From NCBI GenBank assembly GCA_026874595.1, contig CM049309.1:67066926-67130925 (forward strand): 64,000 nucleotides of DNA, written 5' to 3'. The notes under the pieces are model-generated. The model was not told the origin of the DNA, did not search any database, and saw nothing but the letters and a program-made list of their open reading frames with translations. A program made the position numbers and the translations under genes. Of this stretch, positions 10,642-25,700 are shown in pieces (position 1 is the first letter of the stretch; each line of letters begins with the position of its first letter). The DNA is from Sipunculus nudus (taxonomy: Eukaryota; Annelida; Sipuncula; Golfingiida; Sipunculidae).

Positions 10642-13600
10642 TAAATCTTATCATAAAATGTACATAGTATCTCACTGTAATAATTCTATATTTGATTCCA
10701 CGCAAATATTTATATTAATAAATAGTATATATGGTCAAAATATTTACTGCTCCATCTTGATGTATGCGGGTAATAATATGCAACTTACAAAAAGTAATAA
10801 TAAGTTGTTTTCTCAATCATCATTTATCATACAAACTACATATTTACCGATTCCCATCCGTTTTGGTCCTTCGTTCGTCTCATTCGGCGACAAGATTTGA
10901 GGTAGGTTCGGATTCTTTTTCGGGCACGTTCGTGAAACTCCGGAAACTGTCGGTCACATGCCTCAAGGATGGCCTGTATCTTGTCTTTAGGTTGTTTTGA
11001 TATAGGCACCATGCGGTCTAAATTTTCATCCACAAACAAACGCACAAACATCTACAAAGAGAAAAGGGTTGAAATATAAGAAACAAGATTTTCTATTAAT
11101 TATTAAATGTTAATTGTATTCATGCATATCCTCAAATAAAATCCGTTAAAACGCTCTTAAATTAGGAACGGTGAGCCAGAATTGTATCAACTCCATGTTG
11201 CGGGCATTTTATAATTTGCCTCCGCTTATATGAGGTGTCTCCGGATATATAATTGTTCAGGATATATCCCAAATCCATGCAGGATTATTCAGGTTCATGA
11301 GGACGCACACAACTTTATAATTGATTAAACTGCTATCCATATTTTATCAGTAATTTGTAAAATCAGTAATTTGATTGTAATATTATTTAGGCTGGCATCA
11401 TTTGTCAGGAATTCACTATTTCACGTAATATTTAAATTATTTAAATATAATAAAGAAAAACGTATTATATATATTATAAACAAATTTAACTATCATGCAT
11501 TGAATAAACATGAAATTTGATAAAACAATAAACATTTGATATCATGTTTCGTCTTGTTTCCCCTATATAATTTAAAAAAATTAACAATTTCAGCGGAAAA
11601 AGGAGCCCAATAAACATTCATTGTATATTTCTTGTTACACCAACTCACATTGAAGGCTTTAAGTCTCTCTGGATCAAAGTCTTGTCCCATTGGTATTCTC
11701 TCATCATCTTCATCATCATTATCATTATCATCCTCATCGTCCTTTTCCTTTTCACCACCTTCACTAGTCTTTGTTGTGCAACTCTGTAATATCGCGGTAA
11801 ATCCTATATGTCTCCAGGCAGGCCATATTACTAGCCAGGTAAGCCATATTACTATCTAGGTAAGCCATATTACTATCCATGTAACCAATATTACTATCCA
11901 GGAAAGCAATATTACTATCCAGGTAAACCATATCACTATCCAGGTAAGCAATATTACTATCCAGGTATGCCCTATTACTACCCAGGTAAGCCATATTACT
12001 CTCCAGATAATCTATATTACTAACCAGGTAAGCAATATTACTATCCAGGTAAACCATATCACTATCCAGGTAAGCAATATTACTATCCAGGTATGCCCTA
12101 TTACTATCCAGGTATGCCATATTACCATCCAGGTATGCCCTCTTACTGAGCAAGTAAGCCAATACACTGTCCGGATAAGCTCTGTTAGTATCCTTGCAAC
12201 ATCCTGTGTCATATTCTGAAAGCCCACATTATACTTGCAAAATGTGAATGTAAAAGTACCCTTGCTGACTGCTGTTGTACATTTCAATTGTTATCAATAT
12301 GCACCCTGCTTCCATAACAGATCTGTATATATCGTGTTCATCATTACAAATGTATAATGTGCAACAGTTTGTGTTGCAGAGAAAATTAGTTCCCTGTCAA
12401 TGCACGGCATGCAATCAGCCTATACTCGTCTAGGTTCAAGGTACGGTTATAACTTACATAACATATTCTTAGGTGAGATTAACAAACCATGTTTCCATAA
12501 TTTTATATTCACTTCTATCAAGTAATTTATTGTCATAATAACTATTAAACATAAATAGAACCGTAAATATCAGTCATTACACTGTCTTAGTGAATATTAA
12601 GATCACTCACATCTACGCTCATCTCGTCACTAGCCCGTCTTTTTCTCTCCGGGTGTCCTCGATTTTCCTCCCGTTTTTCACATACTGCAAGTTCCGCGGG
12701 CGCAGACTCGGGCACGTTCTGAACTTCCGGTACTTTTACTTCCTCCTCAGCTGGTGCTACATCACTGACAACTCCGCCATTTCCGTTTACTACAGGCATA
12801 TCTTCTGCAAAAGAAAAAGAAACAACAGGTTCAATATTGTTATATGAGCCTCACTAGGCCTATATCACGCAGTAAAGAATACTTTCAACCACCAGTTGAA
12901 CTGAGAACTTGGCTTCTGTTATACAATTTAACATTCTAATAACGTTGCAACGACCTTTGTGTTGCATCACGCGCTGACTATGGGTGTATTCCCTATACGC
13001 ATGCTGGCGGAAACCTTCCCGTTACACGTCGCCCATCTATTAAAGCCCACGTGTTCGTGTATTATTTACATGACTACAAGGAGATTCTGAAGTGGTCGTC
13101 ACTGGAGATTATGAAACCACGGACGAAATCAGCTCCTAGTTTTACGAGGTTTCGATCACAGCATGACACACAAAAGATAACGAACTAAACCCTACCGGAG
13201 CAACCCAGCCTGGGGCCATACTTAAAACAAAATGACGACCACCTGAAGGAACGCTTGTCATGAAGCCTGTCAAATGCTGCACGTGAAGCCATGGCGACTG
13301 ATGAAGTTGCGTTTATGGGCAGAACAAGAGTAAGCAAGCATCCTAAATATCAATAAAGCACCCCTCTCCGCCACAGAGCGCATCAGTTAAGCCGCAGGGT
13401 ATGAGAATGGTAATTAGGACAGGGTGTGCGCGTAGAACGACCCTGAAGCCTTTGCGCAGGTTTTCCTTGTCTCCGATGATGAAAAGACAGCACGGGTCCT
13501 TTGCCTTTCAATGTGTCACCTGTCAGAACGATCAAAAAAACTCATAATGGATTTCTGTCTTCGAACACTATTGTCAATAACACGTTTACATGTGCTCACT

Positions 13601-16509
13601 CATAATCTAACCACTGGAAAAAAGATACATTCAGTGACCGAAACCAATGTTACTTAAAATTCCGACCGCAAGGATAAACGGTTTCCAAAAAATATATTAT
13701 CAGTTGCTATATCTAATATGTTAAAACAGGCGTGTACTCGAATCATTCTTGTTAGGGTATTAGTTGTCCTTTACCATGACTGAGACGGGCTTCAACTCAG
13801 TCATGTACGGTACATAAGGAAAATCATCTGCAGCAAGACCATCAGCCAGGGTTGCACATGCATAAAGAAAGAAAGAAAAAAATATTCTGAACCGTTTAGA
13901 CTAAATATTTTATTTTGAAGGAAATATCCAATGGGATATATGACATTATGGTGGCTAAAAAAATCTTCATATAACGCAGTATTATGGTAATTACCTGGAA
14001 TATCAGACATGTCTAGAGTCTTAACTAGTCACATAAATTGCTAACCCCCATATACATGGGTTCTCCGTTCACGTGTACAACGATGGAAGATTCAAGGAAG
14101 TTTCAAAGTGTACACTCAAGTAGTGTGTTTTATGATATTTAAAAAGACCATATTTGAAATTTTGCGTGTATTATGTGCAGACACCAAAAAAATTGTTATA
14201 TCGGTCATTCCATTCCTAGTTTGCGTGAGTGCCTGCAGATAGATCACTGGTTTACTCGTTCACGACTTTTTATGGATGTAACTTGTGTATAAGGAATATT
14301 AACTCCTGATCACGACAAGGGTAATAATATATTAGTATTTGTGTACATGTGCAAAAGATGTCAAGCTTGTCATTAACGTGATCTCTTAAAGGTATATAGG
14401 GTAAAGACACCCACTGTAAACTCGTAATTCTGGCGCATTTATCTAACATATAGCATTCTTTTTACAGATTATGCACGCATTTTTTAGTACACACATTTTG
14501 TAGTACACAGGTCGACCACCAATATTATTTACAGTTCACTGAATTTCATTTACAGTATATACGATAAATAACTGAATAAAGTAATTTATGATCACTAACG
14601 CTTGCACACGGTTTTAAAAGTAAATGAAAAGATACATTAAATATTTCTTACTGTATATGACGTACACTCTTCTGTTGCTATACCAAAATACAAGTCCGAT
14701 AATATTGCTTCAGTGCACGATTTTATTTCAAATTACGATGAAAGCGAACGAAACATAATAACATTTATTTCAAACATAATCTATCCAATTTTAAGTTTTT
14801 AAGAAGATTTCTCAAATTACTTAAAATTTTCAGATTTAAAAGTATATTTATATGACACCTATGGATTTCTTAAGGTCGTACCAACCTGCTGGTTTATCAA
14901 TAAATCAAAGCAGGAAATAAGAAGGCCAATTTTCTCAAACGTTACAATACCTGTCACATGATCTTGGAAAGGCTGTCCGAATACTTGTCTCCAACAAAAT
15001 TAATTATAGATTTTAAGCTCCAAGCTAGCCCTAACTAATCAAGTCACTGGCGTGCAGTCAGTTCAAGGTCTCTTCGAAAGTCTCTAGATTGCAATGGATA
15101 TTTTCAAAGCGCATGTGGTAATGAGATTAAAAATACGAAACCAAGCTGTGAAAGTGACACTAGAAAATTAGCGTGACAGGAGAGCGGTGCCACGAATCTT
15201 AGCCATAACGTGGCTGACGGCTGGCTTGTAACAATCATTCGTTTGACCTGAGGTCGCATCAAGGGGAGCTGATGTTTGGCGGATCAATGGAAAGCGCTGG
15301 ATACCCGTTGACGCTCCCGAAAGGTAGCCCACTGCGTCTCTGAATCGATAGTGCGATCATAAACAGGACTGGGAAAGCAGGCGACAACTTCACCGCCACC
15401 ACGCCAATAAGACTGCGAGCGAGCAGACGCGAGTCTGCAGTTTTCACCATGCGCCCAAATCGAGAAGCCATGCACTGGCAGCGGCCGCTTGTCGCCGCAG
15501 ATAAACCTATTAGGCTCTGATAAGAGATTAGTGGACAGAAGAACAGTAGCGAGCCGAGGGCCATCCGGCATGCTGCTGCTGTTGCCAGACTGGCCCAGCA
15601 CGGCATTCACTCCTTCATCAGCCCCCTCCAAGCCTCAGCCATCTATTGATTTTCATCTACTGCCAGACTTAAGTGTTTACCTGGGCGATCGCAGGTCATC
15701 TTTGCCGGACAGCTTCGATACTCTCCAGTCTTGTTCAGCAAGGCCAGAACCTTCCCGGTACCGCACTGAATTCATGGATGCTGCTCTTTGCTCTTACTTC
15801 TTGCCAAATGTTCCAACCCACTTCTGGTGGGGGATGGGGACTGGGTACAGGTTCACAAAGCTCTGAGTTGACAAAGGGTCTCACCTGATGACCCTACAGC
15901 GTTCACCTTTGTAGCCGCGTCTTTTGTTCCTCTGCCCCCTGGGTCGGTGTACGTGCGTTGCACCTGGCAACACCATCAGTCCGGGGCACTCTGATTGGAC
16001 AGTGACCCGTGCCCCTTAGATAGGACCTTCTCACCTCCTCCCGTAACACGCGCGCCCTTTGTGGGCGGAACTTGTCCCGATGGCCTCACCTCCACCGCGG
16101 TGATGAGCCGACCCGGCTATTATGGTCTGCTTACACATGTTGTCACAAATGTCATCACAGATTGACACGGACATATGGATAAACGACTTCTTGTTAACCG
16201 TCCACTTGTTTGATCTTTTGACATGTAAAGGTACACCTAATCTGCCACTCCCGAGGTTAAGTAAATACATGGACAAAAAAGACCCTGCCGCGTGTTCCTG
16301 ATCAATTAGCCGCTTGGACATTCATCGTGTGCGTTGCCATAGGAACTGTTGGCACTCAATGCAGTTCTTATATCGTAAACTTAAGGGTGTAACAGGTCTT
16401 TCCCGTCAGCAGTTATCTGAACCTTTCTATGTGAAGGGTGTGTCCACGATAATATAAATTAACTTGCACAAATATACTAAATTAAGCCTAAATTAGCACC
16501 CCTTAGCCC

Positions 16510-16567
<58 letters not shown>

Positions 16568-19500
16568 AGAGAGAGAGAGAGAGAGAGAAATGGATGCAAG
16601 TATATACATTTATAATTATAAGACTTTACAAAGAATATTTACAGATGTAATAACTATAATAAGTACAATCGAAATAAAATATTCTTATTTTGTTCAGCTG
16701 ATAAGTATACGTGCATGATTTCTTTACATAAATATGAAAAAGAATGTGTCATACCGTTATTATTTTCTTTGGGAATGGAAGGCGCGACTTCTCCCGTACC
16801 CACAGAGGGGACGCTGCGGTCTCGGCTACTCTCGCTTTCTCCACTGGACATGCTCTCCTAAAATAAAAGAAGTCAAGATAATTAACAACCAAAAATAATT
16901 TTACGAGCAACCTTACACACAAACATCATACCGTGATATTAACTTTGTTCCGCACAATTTCTTTAGCTGAGAGTCCCGAGTGCTTTAAGTTTTCCTCAAC
17001 TGAGAAGCAATGATCCGCTATTGTTTTCCTTTATAGAGAATCCACTAATACGTTAAATGGCCCTTAACGGGGAATTCGCGCCACGTTTTGCTTAAAAATT
17101 TCTTGTATCTGTCCGTTTTTAGTTGTTCATGACGATAACATCCTTTAAATGCCGTCAGTCAACAAGCGACGGCATTAAAACACCAGATTACCTGAAACAG
17201 GTGTGGAGGCAAGGGGGAGAGCCGATATGCCTGAAGGGAGAAGCGATGGAGACACAGGGAGACCCGTAGCAGGCAAACCAAGCATCGTTCGCAGACAACT
17301 TGGGAGAAGCGTGGTGCCGCAGTACGGGCGAGGCGACAGGGCTGGTGAATCTACATTGAAGGGCGGGCCCCGGTCGGTCGGCTTCTTTATGACATGGTGG
17401 TTGAATGCTGCGCTCAGGTAGCGCCAGGCTCAGCCGGGCCCTGTTGGTGTGTGTATAGGTACACCCGCGTGATGACAAAACCAATCAATAGAAGCTTTTC
17501 TTGGCTTTGCGGATGGCGGCCAAACCGTGGCCCCGTTCCTCGCTTACAGGCACCGCGGCTCTCCCTCCGTTAAAGACGTCGTCCACGTCACCTTGAGGAA
17601 AAGCTCAGATGCCACGGTGCTTAATATTCCCAGCATTATATCCAGCTTCAGACCAGCAAGAGGTAGCCGTCACCCCACACAGTCCATGCAGCGTGCCACG
17701 CGCCCCCACAGCCTGTCACAGACGCCGGATCAGTTCCGGTTTTTCTTCCCGTTAACCTTAGCTTCCATGCACCCATTCGTCATTGCTAGATACAGGAAAG
17801 CGAAACTACGCCCGCCACCTGTATTTACGGGAACTGATCGTCAGCGGAACACCATAATTCCTGACCTGGCATTTTGGTTCAGACAATTTAAGCTTCGTTA
17901 TGAGGTTTACTTTTTGTATGGGTTAATGTTAAACATGATAACGATACTAGCTATCAGCATAATGTTCTCCTGTACCTCAATAACAAGGATGTGCCGGCTT
18001 ATGGTCAGGCAGCATACGGATTCGCTGACTTCATTTTCACTCAATGCAGGGTAGGCACACGATTTATCGTTTTTTCTTGGTTATCCAGCCATAGTAAGGT
18101 CTCGCGTCGGGCGGGGTGGGGGTGGGGGTGGGGGGGGGGGGGGGCTGGTAGTTGTAGCAACAGGTGTTTTTTTTTTAATTTTCCTCCATCCACAGAAAAA
18201 AAAAGTATGCAACCCCCAGATTTTGATCACTCAGGATTAACCATGTAATGATATAAAAACTAATACTGATATATGGGCTCGTGTTTAGAGCAACAGGTGT
18301 TTCTTTTTATTTCCTCTCTCTCCACAGAAAAAAATCAAATGAATTTTCCCAATTTGAATCAAACAGGATGAACCATGTTTTCATATGAAACCACCACGTG
18401 CATGCAAACGCTACAGAACTGGTATGGCAATATATTCACTTTTATCTTTCATTGCATCTAATGTTATCCAATATAAAGAGAGCTTTTGAAATAGACAGTA
18501 GAACAGGTAACGGCCGGACTCAATGTTTTTTTTTATACAGGTTCACATTTGTTTTTCTCGACACAACAGTGGTGTTTACATTTCTAATTTTAAAAATCCA
18601 AATATTGTACTTGTTGCATATAAAATAAACATGTTACGTGAGGTTTGCAAAATATATATATACAGTGACCCCCTAAAATTGTCTCGAGACAAACATCACT
18701 GTTGTCTGCAACTGAAGTAAATATCGAATAGTCTAGTGATGTTTTGCTTCAACTTCCATTTTTTATGTTTCCCATGAGGCGAATCAAAGGCGCCGACATA
18801 TCTATTTCCCTCATTGTGGTTCAGCATATCATTACTGATCAGAGTCTGCCTGATAACAGCTGTGCTCATTGTAAGCTGGCTGTAACTGCGGGATTAATCC
18901 TCATTTCCTCTGTGTTTATCACACTGATACATTGTCATTTTTTCTTTAAACATCATGCTTTGACCTTTCCCTTAGTTTTTATACAAATGACATTTTTTTC
19001 TTCACGTATGCCATCGCAGATGATATCATTGTGTGCTATCAGACAATTAGCCGTATCCATTTTGGGCATTACTTTTGTGATGAACATATCCACACTGAAC
19101 TGTGTCGACGTTCTTTAATATTATTGCTTCCGCCAAGAGGGTATGCGTATCCCGTTGTTGTAAGTGTTTGTGTGCGAGTGTGTTTGTGTGTGTGTGTGTT
19201 TGTTTGTTAACAACATAACTCACGCAATCATGTACCTGAAATATTCAGGGCTTTTCGTGAATAGGCAGAGGAAGAATCGATTAGATTTTAATGTGGATCC
19301 GTCTCATGATCCGATAGTAGGAAGGACTTCCAGGAAAATATTCACAAATGTATAGAGTCACTCATATTATATGTGCGAATGAACCTGGGAATATGTGTCG
19401 AATAAGTGAATGTAAAAATGAGTTTGGGGGAACTTCAGCATCAAAGAACCTTGGAATATGCCAAGATAGAATCGATTAGATTTTGGTGTGGACGTCCCAT

Positions 19501-22500
19501 GATCCGATAGTAGGAAGGACTTCCAGGAATATTCACAAAAGCAGATAGTCACTCATATGAGAATGAACCTGGGAGTATGTGCAACCACTTATTGACAGAC
19601 CCGCTTAGAATTAGATGCAACCTTGTGATTATAGGCTCTAAAAATTGCGTTGGATACCAGTCTATATATTTCTTGTTTACAGTCAATCACAAATTGACAA
19701 CAATTCTTTGCGGGGCTACCGGCCTTGTGTTTTCTCATATAAACAAGTGACTGGCAAGCATTCTTTACTGGTTTAGCGCTCAGAAAAAGGTAGGGGAATT
19801 TTTATAATTTATTGAAAAAAGTTTAAGCCAATATGTGCACCAACAGGGATTCGAGCGCCTGTGTTATAATGAAGTTGTATGTATGTATAAAATCCCATAA
19901 CTGAATGACGTCTCTATGTAGGATCCCATGGTTATTATGAAGTTGTCTGCATGTAAAAATATATCATATCTAAGGAAGAGATCTCTGCATGGTCTATTTA
20001 TATTTACCAGTGTTTGTTCTTATTCGTTGGCACAGATTTCTTTTAAACAAAATAAAAATGCAATAGAAGAAAGAACAGTAGTTGGCAAACCGGTAAACAA
20101 CCACTGTATATGATGGGTATACCAATGTCTTGAGACCACCTCTACTCATAACTCTATACTAATATAACTCTTACTTAAGCGTAATTAAATAATTCTTAAT
20201 AATAATTAATTTAATTATCACTAATACTCTAGTTTGCTCCATCATACTGTATATGAATATGATTACTGATTTAAAATTAAATGTGTGTATGTCACTCTAA
20301 TGTGCCCATCAGTTTACCCGTATACAAGATGTATTGATCTTCAAACATGTGCGACAAGCCAGGCTTTCTATGGCATCTAACCACTCCTTTAACAGACCAT
20401 GCATGCTATGAATGCACAATCTGAATTCTGATGGGCAAACAGATCTCAAAATTCTGTTTCCTGAATGGGCAAACTAATGACTGAGTTCCCATATCGTTGC
20501 CTAGCTGTATCGTTACAATTCAGTCTATCTACTCAAACAAGGGTTTAAGTTTATAAACACATGCAAAAGGTTGTTGAATGACTAAAGTAGCATTGATACC
20601 CATAATGATATACTGGATGTAACAAGGAATGCTCCATACACCAGGGTTTAGTGTTTGAAACCGGCCCATACATTACCTGGTTTCTTTTTTATTTCTGCGG
20701 AGAAGGTTATGTTTCCACCCGTGTCCATTGGTTTGTTTGTTTGTATATGATAACCGATTTGATTCCCATGCATAAAACGGTTTTTTTTTAAGGGTTGGGA
20801 CTTGAACTAGGGAAGACTCCATGAGCGATCAATATTTGGTACTTTTCTTATTAAAAGTTCAGGTTCAAATTCATTAAGGATGTTTTACTTTTTCGGGGAT
20901 ATGCGCTCTAAGGAGAGCCATTATGAGCGCCGTTCTAATGATTTGTTTTTGTTTGTGTTCAATTATATTTAGTTGTCTATGCACATAATATTATACTTTA
21001 CTTTTGAATCAAAGTGGAGAAATGAAAATAAATTGAGAGGAAAATGTACCATAAAGAACCCAACACCATGGGTTCTATACAAAGACACTTTCAATATTCC
21101 CCACTCGGTCCACTGTAACCTCGAGGGGTTCCTTACAGGTTCCAAAAAGGACCCTGTAACCAAGGTTCTTATATAAATTACTTAAAAGGCTCCCCATGCA
21201 CTCTATCAGCTGCGAAGAATCATTTTGGGTTCTATCTGCAAAGTTTTTTTTTCTCTTTAGATTTTTTTTACCAGTACAAGGATAGGGTTAAGACCCCTTC
21301 ATACTTCACACTCCGTAACCCCTAGCCCTGAGAACCAACCTCCTACAAACACGTACTCTCATATATACAGAATTTTGCCTTTTGCTTTGCCGTTAAGCAA
21401 CATGTGATTCTTTCCCTGTAAGACAGTTAATAGCAGCGCAGCATCATAGCATCATATGACGACGATGAGCTCTAAACGTGTGTCCCCTAATATCGTGGTT
21501 ATCGTACAATGATCTCTCAGTATGCTGTTATAAATAACAATAACCATGCCCCAGTATCCTGCATAACCTGAGCCCACTGACGTGTTTTTATACACGGAGC
21601 TCTGTTACATGTTATGTTTCTATGTATGCCATTCGTCTGTAATAATAAGTTATAATAATAATAATGTAAGTCTTTCAAAATAATATCAAATGTATCAGAA
21701 GCAGATTCACATGCAGGGGGGTCTTTGGTGTCCAGACCAGCCCCCTTTTTTTGCAAACTTTTTTAAAAGGAGTTCAGACCAATTTTTGCGGCCTGGAATC
21801 CTCTTTTTTCCAGAACTCGGGAAATGACCTTTAATTTCAGCTTTGTCATAACTTCTCCTGGGTCCGACCCCTCCTTTTCCTAAATCCTGGATCCGCCCCT
21901 GTATATGTTATTGCTTTGTATTCCGGCCCAACCCGCAACCCTTTCAATAAAATCTTATAATTTATATGAAACACCCAAGATAGTTACAAGCCCAAAAGCC
22001 AGAATTAAATTTTCAAATTCTGAACTGAGAGACTGTTACCAACTTTTACCCTAACAACATGCCAAGCTGATTATGAACAACAGAAAAGCAAAAGGTAAAA
22101 TGGCGTGAGGGCTAAATAGAAGTATTATTTGTACAGTGTTTGAATAATATGCTGCATATAATCATTTGAGAAAAATTGAAAAAATTTTACGAGGGCGATA
22201 AATAAAAGATAAAACTCGTGCATGTCACTGAAATAAAAGGGACGGACGCCGGACGGAAAGTCAGCACCGCCAAGGACAGGATAAGTATACTCATGTATAA
22301 TGCCCTAATGAAGAATAAGTACATATAGTGCCCGAGGGCAAGCCTGGTAGCTAACACGGAGGGTGTCTGTTGATCTGATGCTAGAACAATACATGCCGTT
22401 ATAACAATGATGCACCATTGAAACATATCGTCATGTTTAATGGAGTGCTTGAAAAAGCGTTGTCACGAAGTTAATAAAACAGTATAGCCGCCCATTAGGG

Positions 22501-22642
22501 CATATTATACACTGATAGTCAGTGGCAAGTTGAGATTAATTGTCTGAATTATATTTAACTGGGAAGTGCTGCTAACCATCCATTTTTGGCAATCATTTAA
22601 ATACAGGGCTGACAGCAAAGAGAATTATATAGGATTATACAG

Positions 22643-22706
<64 letters not shown>

Positions 22707-25700
22707 CATGCGTGTGTCATGTCATGATACAGAGAATACCTATATCAATCTTTAATTTTAACATCGTTTAAAGGATAAAAGTACTTTATTATTAAAATAT
22801 ATTTCACATTCATCTTATAAATGTGAAAAACCAGCGTATACTTAAAAAAAGAAAATATACATAGGCCTACATTATAATAAATTAAATAGGGCGTATTATT
22901 AATTTTGAAAGGAAGAGTCTCAATGATTGGAGGATGGACATCATGCGAGGTGCCTGTGTGATTTTTAATGTTTAACACATATATAAAAATCCCTGGATGC
23001 TAATCAAAACCTTCGAAATTTGGTCCCCGTTTCCTTTTCAATCAGGCTTTGAAAACACCTTCCTTCAGCATTCAGAAAAAAAGTTCCCTCGAAAACACAT
23101 TGACAGCTGTGAGAGGAACGGTTATTAATTAAGAACATTTCTTTTATAATATCGAGCAATATTCCGGGAGCTCTCTTCCTAACAACTCTTCTTCCTTTTT
23201 TTTCTTTAATAAGTACCCCACAGTGGCATTATTATGTAACACTTGCATGTTTATATATGAAACATGAAACATCCTTTAGGAAGGAAACCCCATGCCCAAT
23301 GCGTCTTTGTAACAATATTTTCTGTGAAGGCGAATTAAACGTATTACCACGTGGCTTTGTTTGTGCATGATTAAGGCCCCGCAGAGTTAATAGAGGCAAG
23401 ATGTGATTGGCTGCTTAAAGTGGGACGTCATGTGCTTGATTAAGAACTTAAGAAAACTTTTAATCGACCTCCTTGTTAATCTGTCCTGAAAATCTGCAAC
23501 CGATAGGCCAAGAGAAACAATGTGGTATTTCAGATCGAGATGTTTTGGCCCTACCTTGTTTGGCTATTAACTATTCAAACTGCGGCTTAAAGTCAAGCAT
23601 GAAAACGAACCTTCAACCTTCATGTTAGCTTCAGGCCAGTAACGCAAAAAAATAAAATTTAAACTGTGTTTTTAACTGGTTTTCAGCTCCTAAGAAAGAG
23701 CGGTTACTATGTAAAGTTTGGTCAGATCTAACCAAACAATATATTCAGCATTCAGCGTGAGGACGTGCGATGCAGTTGTGTTGACTCCGTTGGGACATGA
23801 ATCGTACTTTGTTAAGTATGTTCAGTATGTTTGAAAAATTTTGGCACATACTCTAAAGAAAATCAGATAATTGGTATCTCCATTAGCTCTTATTTACGAC
23901 CTGGCAGGGCTTAAGAGGGTCTATTATTAAGCGATGTCATGGGGACCTATGAGGGAACCCCAATATATTTTTTCAAGTAATTTGCATAGACCCCCCCCCC
24001 CTTATTTTTGCATAAGTTCAATCAGGGGGAAACTCGCCCACACAGACTGTTGGACTCTATTCCTATATGAATTGGGGCTGAATGTTCGGGCAACCTTCAA
24101 GGTAGATAAGTGCAAATATAGAAAAAAAATATATAAAACCACCTAAGCTCGATCGATACACAATGTGCATTTGGTTGAACAAGTTCTCATACACTTGCAT
24201 TATATGGATGATGATAATAGGAGTAACATTACATCTGTTTGGCCTCATTGTGTCACCTCGCGAGACTTTTTGCGGCCATGCACGTGATTCCAGTTTCAGG
24301 TTCCTATTGATTAAATTTACTTTCGTGAGATCTGTAGCTCCATGCATGGTTATACTAATTAAAGCATACCAAAGCGGGACCGGGGGGGGGGGGGGTGTCG
24401 AGGAGGCTTGCATGTTAATCAGCAACAGTTTAAAAAAATACCCATAAATTACAGAATGCATTGAGCTAAATACCGTAACGCAATTGCAAAGTTAAATACG
24501 ATAAAGTGGTAGTTCATGGCCTGTATAGGTGGCGCTGTCTATATATTGCCTGAAGATGAAGGACACTGATGAATGTCCACAGGAAACACGATTTTAGGTC
24601 TTGATCCCTCTCATAAAATGCCGGGGTACAGGCCTGCATAAAAATGTCATGAAACTGGTGAATATTCATGAGATTCGACCGCCATGGCACCTCTACACGT
24701 TGGAAGAGAAATGAACAAGCTCTGCAGGTGTCGATGCAGGCTTGGACCTTGACCTTCACTTGTGAAACTGGCTTTGATGTTGAACATGCGCGTAATTCTA
24801 AATCGTTAGGCCTGAGATTGTTAAAGTATGCATGCAGATTAGTGTAGGTCTAATACAAAATTGTTGGTGCTAAAAAGCTCCTTATGTCACCTCTGAATTG
24901 TATTACAGACAGTAATTTGCTGCGGATATCTTTAGTTGTCTTACTCTAGCTTTATATATTTAGCCGGGATTACCTATAGATTCACGCCGAAATCGATGTT
25001 CTCATATAAATTTCAAACATTATGTTTAAGGAAGATCTCCACAAAAACGTCTGTATAAGATCAAAGTGTATCGGTCTCATGTTGATTTGGGTTTAAGTTC
25101 AACGACATAAAGTTGAACATGCAGGATTTAAAATTTATTCTAAGAAGTACGGTGCAATATAAACCGTCCCTTTGAAAATAGCTCCAATATCACCTATAAT
25201 ATAAGTTCATGATTATACCAATCACTACAAAAATAAAATAAAAAACTGAAATTCAGAATCTAGGATTTTAAATAAGACACCATATCTATTCAACAGGCGA
25301 TATCCAGCTTCAGATTTAACCTTTAAATTCGATATCTGAAACTTCACGTGATCATTGAAATTAAATTATAAAAAAAGCATATAACTCAAGTCGCCTGAAA
25401 TAAAAGGTAACTCAGAAATGCTAAATGTAAAAGAATATCACAGTCAACATTCCTAGCATTATAAATTATAAAATATGACTCTTACAGTTTGTATTACACA
25501 TTCGAGGAATCTTTGCTATAGGAGGGAGGGGATATTTTTACTGCTGGCGGTCAGAGAACGGTTATGGGATATAAAAAATTTGTCAAAGTTATGTTACTAA
25601 TAGCGAGTTTTCTCTTTTAAATATCCCTATCAAATATTAAATATTATCACCGGCCATGGTGACGTTCAGAATTAACGTAATGACCAAATTACGGATTTCC

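Noticed and set aside
11764..12162. 132-codon minus-strand ORF of AYLDSN repeats
   Set aside because: Created by a 21-bp intronic minisatellite. It enters the following exon in the wrong frame and stops after a few codons there.
15259..15866. Three overlapping ORFs of 115-125 codons on both strands
   Set aside because: Simultaneous open frames on both strands without homology indicate GC-rich composition.
17527..18054. Longest uninterrupted plus-strand ORF (175 codons)
   Set aside because: It begins in a GC-rich island where several frames are open, shows no recognisable domain or repeat, and its second half is ordinary AT-rich intron sequence. No splice-supported neighbours.
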